This document shows, one piece after another, positions 9,851 to 15,259 of a stretch of 64,000 nt of DNA (position 1 is its first letter; each line of letters opens with the position of its first letter). Source of the stretch: Jeotgalibacillus malaysiensis (GTDB lineage: Bacteria > Bacillota > Bacilli > Bacillales > Jeotgalibacillaceae); NCBI GenBank assembly GCA_000818095.1, contig CP009416.1, forward strand, positions 3,208,501 to 3,272,500, read 5' to 3'. The notes under the pieces are model-generated. The model had not been told where the DNA came from and searched no databases. It saw nothing but the letters and a program-made list of their open reading frames with translations. The position numbers and the translations under genes are program-made.

Positions 9851-9977
9851 GCTGTTGATTGGAGTGTAAGGGGGCGACTCCTGCGGCAGGAAGGGACAGG
9901 TGAGACCGAGCATGGCGAAGCCTGCGGGCTCACTGCCCGGCCGCGGAAAGCGTCCCCCTGAAGCGGAGATCAACAGC
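9851..9977. repeat. GC-rich palindromic intergenic repeat, copy 2
   Basis: Second copy of the repeat family, in reverse orientation to copy 1. The outer arms GCTGTTGAT (9851-9859) and ATCAACAGC (9969-9977) pair perfectly. It lies in the transcribed leader of epsC, downstream of the EAR element and the terminator at 10002-10048. The arms differ from copy 3 by two base pairs that are changed on both sides. Confidence 0.88.
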
Positions 9978-10001
9978 CACATTTAACAAAACCATTACAT
10001 G

Positions 10002-10048
10002 AAAAAATAGATAGATAAAGTCCGGACCATCACTTTATCTATCTATTT
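10002..10048 (-). terminator. Perfect 17-bp stem intrinsic terminator inside the eps operon
   Basis: Read on the minus strand, a 17-bp perfect stem (arms at 10032-10048 and 10005-10021, sequence AAATAGATAGATAAAGT) with a 10-nt loop is followed by six T residues. It lies between the EAR RNA and epsC, with genes of the same operon on both sides. A terminator here makes sense if the EAR element lets RNA polymerase read through. Confidence 0.8.
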
Positions 10049-10057
10049 TATAAATAC

Positions 10058-10152
10058 AAGTGGGCATTTAACCCGCCCTCACTCCATACCAACGACGACT
10101 GGCGTCTAAGGTCTTTTAAAACCCACAGCATGAACGAGTGCCCCCATTGATA
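10058..10152 (-). ncRNA. EAR (eps-associated RNA) processive antitermination element
   Basis: The minus-strand sequence contains stretches such as GGCACTCGTTCATGCTGTGG and TTTTAAAAGACCTTAGACGC that resemble the EAR element found between epsB and epsC in Bacillus subtilis, and it has the same position here. Visible pairings are CACTC 10080-10084 with GAGTG 10136-10140, GTGGG 10060-10064 with CCCAC 10122-10126, and GACG 10094-10097 with CGTC 10103-10106, plus a GGGC/GCCC pairing at 10062-10065 and 10075-10078 that could form a pseudoknot. EAR is known to promote readthrough of distal terminators in the eps operon. Identification is from memory of the motif and synteny; an Rfam covariance search would decide. 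Confidence 0.85.
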
Positions 10153-10175
10153 ACAGTCAGGAGACATCACTGTTT

Positions 10176-10191
10176 ATTCTTAATAAAGAAC
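10176..10191. promoter_or_regulatory. Imperfect SinR-like palindrome downstream of epsB
   Basis: The minus strand reads GTTCTTTATTAAGAAT, two mismatches from the perfect palindrome at 11714-11729. It lies between the epsB stop and the EAR element. It may be a weak or decayed operator; no promoter is evident next to it. Confidence 0.4.
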
Positions 10192-10206
10192 ATTCTGATG
10201 AAAAAA

Positions 10207-10866
10207 TTAACGATTATTAATAATCGCACCAATGATATTTGCATGTGCTAATTCAAGGATCCGCTTCAGTTCAATCCCTCTGTCAATCAGTGTCTTGCCT
10301 CTTCTGACTACAATAATGACACCGTCTGAGATATGCGCCAGAACCCTTGTTTCTGTGTAATCAATCATATTCGGTCCATCAATAATGACTGCATCATAAT
10401 CCTGAGAAACCTTCTGGAGCAGTTGCTTCATCTGTTCCCCGCTCAACAGCTCTGCCGGATTGTATTCCCCCTGACCGCCTGTTAACACATCCAGCTTATT
10501 TAGATCATTTTTGATCAATACTTCATTTAAATGCTTTTTGCCTTTTAAAACAGCTGTTAGTCCTTCATTGTTTTCCAGCTGGAAATAATGATGGATCACT
10601 GGATTTCTTAAATTTGCATCAATCAGCAGCACTTTTTCTTTCTGCTGTGCTAATAGTGAAGCCAGATTAACAGCTGCTGTTGTTTTGCCGTCCTTCTTAG
10701 CTGATGAGGTAAATAAAACTGTTTTCACTGATTTATTTTCAGTTAAGAATTTAATATTGGTCCGCATCGTGTGAAACTGATCCGTCATGCCGGAATCCGG
10801 ATATAGGAATGTATAAAGCTTTCTCTTTTTATCTGCCGCTGTCGACTGCTTTTTTTGCAATATCAA
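10207..10866 (-). CDS. epsB: CpsD/CapB-family tyrosine-protein kinase, EpsB
   Basis: The cytoplasmic BY-kinase ATPase controls chain length and export together with its membrane activator EpsA. Motifs are DQFHTMRTNI, the Walker A segment SSAKKDGKTTAAVNLA, Walker A' LLIDANLRNP and Walker B AVIIDGPN. The C-terminus stops at IIGAIINNR without the tyrosine cluster that many BY-kinases autophosphorylate. Start chosen as TTG 10866 because AAAGGCGGTGA lies 5 nt upstream and it yields an N-terminus (MILQKKQ) like that of B. subtilis EpsB; GTG 10875 is also open. The gene overlaps epsA. Confidence 0.88.
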   Translation of the reverse strand: MILQKKQSTAADKKRKLYTFLYPDSGMTDQFHTMRTNIKFLTENKSVKTVLFTSSAKKDGKTTAAVNLASLLAQQKEKVLLIDANLRNPVIHHYFQLENNEGLTAVLKGKKHLNEVLIKNDLNKLDVLTGGQGEYNPAELLSGEQMKQLLQKVSQDYDAVIIDGPNMIDYTETRVLAHISDGVIIVVRRGKTLIDRGIELKRILELAHANIIGAIINNR

Positions 10867-11587
10867 TCGTTTCACCGCCTTTAATTGATGTTACTTTCTT
10901 TCTGGGTTGCTTTAGAACCTTTTTCTTTCTGCCGTCCGGGATTTCACCGATGACCGGGATGCCAAGATACGTTTCAATTTCTTCTTCTTTTCTGATTGCG
11001 TTATCTAAGGTATCCATAAAGAACGCAAGTCCAATTCCTAGAGCGAATCCTGCTGCTGCTGCAATATATACCAATCTGTTGCTTATAGGATTTATCGGTC
11101 CGTAATTTGGCTGTGCTTCTGTCAGTAATTGAACTGCTTCAAATGCTAATAAGCTTCGAGCCTGATTTTTAAAATTTTCTGCTGTGGCGTTTGCAATAGC
11201 TGCTGCAAGAACCGGATCCCCATCTGTTACTGACAAACTTAATACCTGTGACTCGTCCAACTGTTCTACTGTTACTTGTGAAGAAAGTGCCTGTGGAGAT
11301 CGCTCAATTCCTAAATCTGCGGCCACTTGTTCCATTACTGTGGGATCCTTCATCATGACCATTAATGTTTTCATCGATACGTCAGTAGATGCTGTGGATG
11401 TAATGATTACCCTTGTAGAAGTCTGATAAAGTGGTGAATAAGTCATATTATTGTAGTAATACGCCAGGCCTCCAAATGCAACTGCGAGAAGAATGATCAG
11501 GATCACCCTCTTTTTAATAACCTGAATATATTCCATCAGGTTAATATCCCGGGACCCTGGAGTGTAAGAGCTTTTATGATTCAACAT
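10829..11587 (-). CDS. epsA: Wzz-like chain-length modulator / kinase activator, EpsA
   Basis: This 252-residue protein has a Wzz N-terminal domain with one membrane helix near residues 30-45 and a second near residues 175-190 after the PINPISNRLVYIAAAAG stretch, with a short cytoplasmic C-terminal tail containing IETYLGIPVIGEIP. It should activate EpsB and help set polymer length. ATG 11587 is preceded by GGAAGG at 5 nt and is preferred over GTG 11593. Two SinR-like palindromes lie 23 and 127 nt upstream. It overlaps epsB by 38 nt. Confidence 0.9.
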   Translation of the reverse strand: MLNHKSSYTPGSRDINLMEYIQVIKKRVILIILLAVAFGGLAYYYNNMTYSPLYQTSTRVIITSTASTDVSMKTLMVMMKDPTVMEQVAADLGIERSPQALSSQVTVEQLDESQVLSLSVTDGDPVLAAAIANATAENFKNQARSLLAFEAVQLLTEAQPNYGPINPISNRLVYIAAAAGFALGIGLAFFMDTLDNAIRKEEEIETYLGIPVIGEIPDGRKKKVLKQPRKKVTSIKGGETIDIAKKAVDSGR

Positions 11588-11609
11588 TATCACCTTCCAA
11601 TCTTAGGTC

Positions 11610-11625
11610 ATTCTTTATAAAGAAC
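11610..11625. promoter_or_regulatory. SinR-like operator upstream of epsA
   Basis: The minus strand reads GTTCTTTATAAAGAAT, matching the SinR half-site GTTCTYT on one strand fully and 15 of 16 bases of the perfect palindrome 103 bp away. It ends 22 nt before the epsA start, where a repressor would block transcription. I did not find a convincing -35/-10 pair between the two operators; the site itself contains TATAAA. Confidence 0.65.
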
Positions 11626-11710
11626 AAAATGTGTAAAAAAATTAGACCTTTAGCCTTAGCGATTTAAAAATCTTATAAAGTTTATTCAGAGTTTTATATT
11701 CTCTATCATT

Positions 11711-12340
11711 TTAGTTCTTTATAAAGAACATGTCAATACGTTTTTTCAATTCTCTTATTTTTAAACCTGGCGTCCATTTTATTCTAAATTTTTTGTAACA
11801 AAGATATAAAAAGTATAAATAGATCTTCATGTAGTAAATATATTTCTTTTTTTGTGCTACCTCTTTAATTGGAAAATATGCTGGTATGAGCGCAGAATTC
11901 TTATGGCGCCAAACTGGACCGACTTTTTTTAAGTCATTGTCACAAAATCGCTTCAAACTGATAAAGAAATTCTTTTCAATTAAGCCTATATATGCATCAG
12001 GCAAATTATTTTTGTAGTGATGCCTAATTGTTTTGAAGATTAGTTTCATATTCCCTTTTTTTCTATACTCTTTTAATAGTGTGAGGCGGTCAATTTCCCA
12101 AATATCCCCATACTCGAAATTGATTGAGTGATATGTAGTTTTTAATTTTTTTTGAGGAATTATAGCACAGGGAATGAATTCTATTATGCCGATAATTTTT
12201 TTATGAGATGGATGCAATATGAAGTACCTAATAGATTCTTCATAATACGGATCATCTATCCAGCACCCTTCTATTGTAGTTTCTGTCCAAATTTCTCTGA
12301 ACCTGATTTCTTCTTCCGAAGTGGTGACAAGCTGAAACAT
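11711..12340 (-). CDS. AHL-synthase/FeeM-like GNAT acyltransferase (putative)
   Basis: The 209-residue protein is not a named family member I can fix. Its layout matches AHL-synthase and N-acyl-amino-acid-synthase (FeeM-like) GNAT folds: FREIWTE near residue 14, WIDDPYYEESIRYFIL at 27-42, GIIEFIPC at 51-58, then EIDRLTLLKEYRKKGNMKLIF near 81-101, where the E-R pair and R-x-x-G resemble the acyl carrier/CoA binding region, and a late VGPVWRHKNSALIPAYFPI. The C-terminal 50 residues are strongly basic. The ATG follows AAAGGGGTG. It lies 65 nt after a 43-codon peptide gene and its last codons contain a perfect SinR-like operator. It may acylate the peptide or make a small acylated signal; both are inference. 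Confidence 0.6.
   Translation of the reverse strand: MFQLVTTSEEEIRFREIWTETTIEGCWIDDPYYEESIRYFILHPSHKKIIGIIEFIPCAIIPQKKLKTTYHSINFEYGDIWEIDRLTLLKEYRKKGNMKLIFKTIRHHYKNNLPDAYIGLIEKNFFISLKRFCDNDLKKVGPVWRHKNSALIPAYFPIKEVAQKKKYIYYMKIYLYFLYLCYKKFRIKWTPGLKIRELKKRIDMFFIKN
11714..11729. promoter_or_regulatory. Perfect SinR-like palindrome overlapping the end of the GNAT gene
   Basis: GTTCTTTATAAAGAAC is a perfect 16-bp palindrome made of two GTTCTTT half-sites, the SinR recognition core. It also encodes the last residues (Phe-Phe-Ile-Lys-Asn) of the upstream gene and abuts its stop codon. Its centre is 103 bp (about ten helical turns) from the centre of the second site at 11610-11625, a geometry that would allow looping. 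Confidence 0.72.
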
Positions 12341-12362
12341 TTAAATTCACCCCTTTTATTGA

Positions 12363-12389
12363 AGCCGAAGACACTTTCACTCTTCGGCT
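12363..12389 (-). other. Intercistronic hairpin between peptide gene and GNAT gene
   Basis: Perfect 9-bp stem AGCCGAAGA/TCTTCGGCT with a 9-nt loop, 17 nt after the peptide stop codon and 22 nt before the GNAT ATG. No T tract follows on the minus strand, so it is not a standard terminator. It could protect the peptide message or lower downstream enzyme expression, an arrangement common between peptide precursor genes and their modifying enzymes. Confidence 0.6.
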
Positions 12390-12405
12390 CCTGCTAAGTA
12401 ACAAA

Positions 12406-12537
12406 TTACGATGTGCCACTGATGTCATCTTCACAGTCTTCGTCTTTCCATCCTCCGCCATGATCACTACCAGGAGACTTCATTGTTAAAGCTATTTCGA
12501 GGCAGTATAACGTAGGCTTAGACCATTCTTGTCGCAT
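12406..12537 (-). CDS. Small peptide (43 aa) with lasso-precursor-like leader
   Basis: An ATG at 12537 with a very strong GGGGGAGGAG binding site opens a 43-codon frame ending in TAA at 12406. It starts with EWSKPTLYCLEIALTM (residues 4-19), which resembles the leader pattern (W/Y)-x-x-P-x-L...T-M of paeninodin-type lasso peptides, followed by KSPG and a distinct acidic, glycine-rich tail with GGGWKDEDCEDD (27-38). The tail lacks the Gly/Ala1 and Asp/Glu at position 7-9 needed for a lasso ring, and no lasso synthetase or protease genes are nearby. The gene has its own sigma-A-like promoter with a SinR-like operator over the start site. It is followed by a hairpin and an AHL-synthase-like acyltransferase. 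Likely a ribosomal peptide or signal; function unknown. Confidence 0.68.
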   Translation of the reverse strand: MRQEWSKPTLYCLEIALTMKSPGSDHGGGWKDEDCEDDISGTS

Positions 12538-12561
12538 GTAACTCCTCCCCCTCAACATTTT

Positions 12562-12577
12562 GTTCTACATAAAGAAC
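12562..12577. promoter_or_regulatory. SinR-like operator at the peptide gene promoter
   Basis: The minus strand reads GTTCTTTATGTAGAAC, 14 of 16 bases of the perfect palindrome at 11714. It covers about +1 to +17 of the predicted transcript from the promoter at 12585-12613, a classical repressor position, and precedes the ribosome binding site. Confidence 0.62.
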
Positions 12578-12584
12578 AAAAAGA

Positions 12585-12613
12585 ATTTAACATAACTTTC
12601 AATCTACTGTCAA
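12585..12613 (-). promoter_or_regulatory. Sigma-A-type promoter of the peptide/GNAT/eps unit
   Basis: On the minus strand a perfect -35 TTGACA (12608-12613) is separated by 17 nt from TTAAAT (12585-12590), and TG directly precedes the -10. The predicted start lies next to the SinR-like operator. No clear terminator was seen between the GNAT gene and epsA, so this promoter could also drive the eps genes. Confidence 0.65.
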
Positions 12614-12671
12614 GTTTATTACTGAATATTCTAAATATTATATAATTATTTTAAGTAAAGTTGAGATACAG

Positions 12672-12704
12672 AAAATAAGCTGAAACATTTTCGCTTCAGC
12701 TTTT
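12672..12704 (-). terminator. Terminator after the beta-helix gene
   Basis: An 8-bp stem AAGCTGAA/TTCAGCTT (12695-12702 with 12677-12684) is followed on the minus strand by ATTTTC. It lies 20 nt after the stop codon of the beta-helix protein gene. The T tract is short, so termination may be partial. Confidence 0.6.
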
Positions 12705-12723
12705 AGACATTTTCTCTTAAGTT

Positions 12724-14847
12724 TTAAGGATTCCATTCTCTAAGTTTTGGGACCCGTTTATTTCTTGTATCTTCAGATGACTGAATTTTATCAGTTGGCT
12801 TTAATAAAGTTTTAGCATTATATACATTTAAATTTACTAAGGAATAAACTGGTGCATCTATACCTGAATTGGTTGTATCAATACCTATATTAACCCCTGA
12901 ATTAGGATTTCCATAAACATCTACATCTTTAATTGATACTTGATTAATTTCTGATGCCTTTTGTTCACCATATGGTCCAAACTTCATAATTGGTGTTGAT
13001 ATTTGATTAGTTACTGCCTGTATTTTTGAGTTATTTATTTTAAATGAATTTGTATCCTTAACAAAAATACCAGCTCCATAGCCTACATTACCAATTAAAT
13101 TAAAATTCATCCGACTCATTTCAACTGTGGCTTGATTACTTGTGTTCAATAGAGATTCTTTCGCATTTACAGTACAATTATCTATTGTTATAGGTACAGA
13201 ATGATTGATGTTTAGAGAGCTGTTTATACTACAGTTTTGATACTTACCTCCAGGAAGAGTTAAACCTTTTAACTCCTCAGTAGTAACTTTTGAATATTGA
13301 TTATCAACATTTCCTTTACCTGTTATATAAGTTTTTTCACCTTTTAACGTTAAGTTACTAATATTTACTGGATTAGAGCCAATATAGAAAGGTGAATTCA
13401 CAACTTCAAGCTCATCAATTTTTACTGTATGAGGCTTTTTGTTATTTAGACTAATGTTACCTCCTTTAACTAAAGTGTTTATCAAGCTAATGTTTTCTCC
13501 ACTTAAATTAATAGTAGAACCTGATAAATTATTATTTTTTAAGTCGATATTTTCTCCTAAAATTGTAATACCTGCAGTTTTAAATGTATTGCCTTCTATT
13601 AAAGCTTCACTAAAAGGTGGAGAAACAGCAAGACCTATTGATTTTGACTCTAATCGATTATTTACTACTTCAGCATTATAACCATCGAATAAAATAATGT
13701 CGTATCCATGGTTATTATGAAAATAATTGGATTCGATCCGGTTATTTTTATTTACAAAAAAGCCACCTTCTAGGTCTATTCCACTTTGGGGAGCAGTTCC
13801 TTTCACATGGTGGATTTCATTGTTTTTAACAAGAACGTTTTCTCCACCTACTATGCTGATGCCCTGTCTTCTGCTATAACCTAAATTTGAATTTGTAATT
13901 CTAATATTTTTACTAGTGTTTACATACATTGGGTTAATGCTTACCTTAGATGTATCAGATGCTCCAAATTCAGCACGATAATATTGCGCATTTTTTGGAG
14001 GCTTAACCTCTCCCCAGTAAAATTTAAGATTCTCCTGTTTAGAGATATGCTTTTTATTTTGATCATAATAATGAATATTGAATCGATTACTTTTTAAATT
14101 TTGAGGTAACCAGAAGTAAAGGCTAAATTCATTAAGCTTCTGATCAATTGAAATAAAGGTTGATCTGATTTTTTCCTCAGAATTTATTGGACCACCGGAT
14201 GCACTTAAACCGCCCTGCTCAAGGTCTTTTTCTTTAATATAATAACCTTTTTCAGTCGCTCCACCTATTTCAACGGAATCTCCTGCAAAATCTTGAATTT
14301 TCATGTCATTAATTATAATGTTTTGTGACCCTTTAATACTAATGCCGTTACCCCATTCATGAGTTCCGCTCGTAGCTTCTCCTACTTGAGAATAATCGTG
14401 AGTTAGTCGATCCCCTTTTAACGTACCGCCTTCCACAATCACATTCTCTAAATCACTCAAATAAAGAACACTATACATTTCCCAACCATTGGTCTCTTTC
14501 TCTAATATTACATCATCATCTAGGGATAGCTTCATATTACTAACCATCTTTATATGGTTATTAGGGCTATTCCATTTCTCGCCCTTCGCAATCAAATAAT
14601 GTCCATCCTCAACCCGGAAAGTTGTATACCCTTGCTCACCAGCCCATTTAAGCGCCTGGTTCCATCCAGCTGTTGTTTCTACAGGGTTGGATGCATCGTC
14701 GCTGATTCCCCAGCGTTTTTTTTCTTGATCTGTTAAGACATAAACCTTTTCCTGAATAGAAGATGTAATACCTTCTGCAGAAACAATAGTTGGAAGCATT
14801 GCAACAATTGTGAATGCCAATAGTGTAAAAAACAAATGTTTTTTCAT
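12724..14847 (-). CDS. Secreted right-handed parallel beta-helix protein
   Basis: The 707-residue protein has a clear signal peptide (MKKHLFFTLLAFTIVAMLPTIVSAEG, cut near residue 24 after SA; given here as a description of its first 26 residues in two parts: MKKHLFFTLLAF and TIVAMLPTIVSAEG). The rest is rich in short Asn/Ile/Gly repeats such as NIIINDMKIQDFAG, VLVKNNEIHHVKG and RIESNYFHNNHGYDIILFDG, typical of pectate-lyase-like beta-helices that bind or cleave polysaccharide. The ATG at 14847 has AAGGAG upstream; an in-frame ATG at 14889 lacks one. Its place beside the eps locus suggests action on exopolysaccharide or anchoring in the matrix. Catalytic residues could not be assigned. Confidence 0.75.
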   Translation of the reverse strand: MKKHLFFTLLAFTIVAMLPTIVSAEGITSSIQEKVYVLTDQEKKRWGISDDASNPVETTAGWNQALKWAGEQGYTTFRVEDGHYLIAKGEKWNSPNNHIKMVSNMKLSLDDDVILEKETNGWEMYSVLYLSDLENVIVEGGTLKGDRLTHDYSQVGEATSGTHEWGNGISIKGSQNIIINDMKIQDFAGDSVEIGGATEKGYYIKEKDLEQGGLSASGGPINSEEKIRSTFISIDQKLNEFSLYFWLPQNLKSNRFNIHYYDQNKKHISKQENLKFYWGEVKPPKNAQYYRAEFGASDTSKVSINPMYVNTSKNIRITNSNLGYSRRQGISIVGGENVLVKNNEIHHVKGTAPQSGIDLEGGFFVNKNNRIESNYFHNNHGYDIILFDGYNAEVVNNRLESKSIGLAVSPPFSEALIEGNTFKTAGITILGENIDLKNNNLSGSTINLSGENISLINTLVKGGNISLNNKKPHTVKIDELEVVNSPFYIGSNPVNISNLTLKGEKTYITGKGNVDNQYSKVTTEELKGLTLPGGKYQNCSINSSLNINHSVPITIDNCTVNAKESLLNTSNQATVEMSRMNFNLIGNVGYGAGIFVKDTNSFKINNSKIQAVTNQISTPIMKFGPYGEQKASEINQVSIKDVDVYGNPNSGVNIGIDTTNSGIDAPVYSLVNLNVYNAKTLLKPTDKIQSSEDTRNKRVPKLREWNP

Positions 14848-15223
14848 TGTTAAAGCTCCTTCGTAATATTTCACATGACAGCGCAACAAATGTAACCCAT
14901 TTCACATTACCGAAAATACATATGTAAATAAAGGTTATAAATACACATTTTTTCATAATAAAAATAGTTATTTGTTATTATAAAATAACCTTTAATATGT
15001 AATTTAAAGTGATTAATTAATCAATAATTATATCTTTATAATTAAACCCATCTATTTATTACTCTGAATTCAAAATAGTTTTCTGATAGAAAATAAAAAA
15101 TGCTATTTATCATGATTATTTGTCTTTTTTTATTTCGTTTTGTTCTTCATAATGAATTTTAAACATTATCTCAAGAAAATTAGTCCTAACAACTATTATC
15201 TCCATTTTTTAATCAGTCCATAC
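14848..15223. other. AT-rich intergenic region, no gene seen
   Basis: About 375 nt of strongly AT-rich DNA upstream of the beta-helix gene. It should hold that gene's promoter, but I could not choose a convincing -35/-10 pair. GTTCTTCATAATGAAT at 15142-15157 weakly resembles the SinR-like palindrome. No open reading frame with a ribosome binding site was found. Confidence 0.5.
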
Positions 15224-15254
15224 AAAAAATCCGCCTGATATAATCAGACGGATT
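15224..15254 (-). terminator. Terminator after the S9 peptidase gene
   Basis: AATCCGTCTGATT pairs with its near-complement AATCAGGCGGATT around a short loop, followed by a T run on the minus strand, just after the peptidase stop codon. Confidence 0.85.
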
Positions 15255-15259
15255 CAACA

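Noticed and set aside
12252-12467. A 71-codon minus-strand frame overlapping the peptide gene
   Set aside because: It lies in a different frame from the 43-codon gene, lacks a ribosome binding site and runs into the GNAT gene out of frame.
12406-12537. Calling the peptide a true lasso peptide precursor
   Set aside because: The tail lacks a Gly, Ala, Ser or Cys at the cut and an acid at ring position 7-9, and no lasso cyclase or protease gene is in the window.
15142-15157. A possible fifth SinR-like site upstream of the beta-helix gene
   Set aside because: GTTCTTCATAATGAAT has three mismatches in a very AT-rich region where such matches arise by chance.
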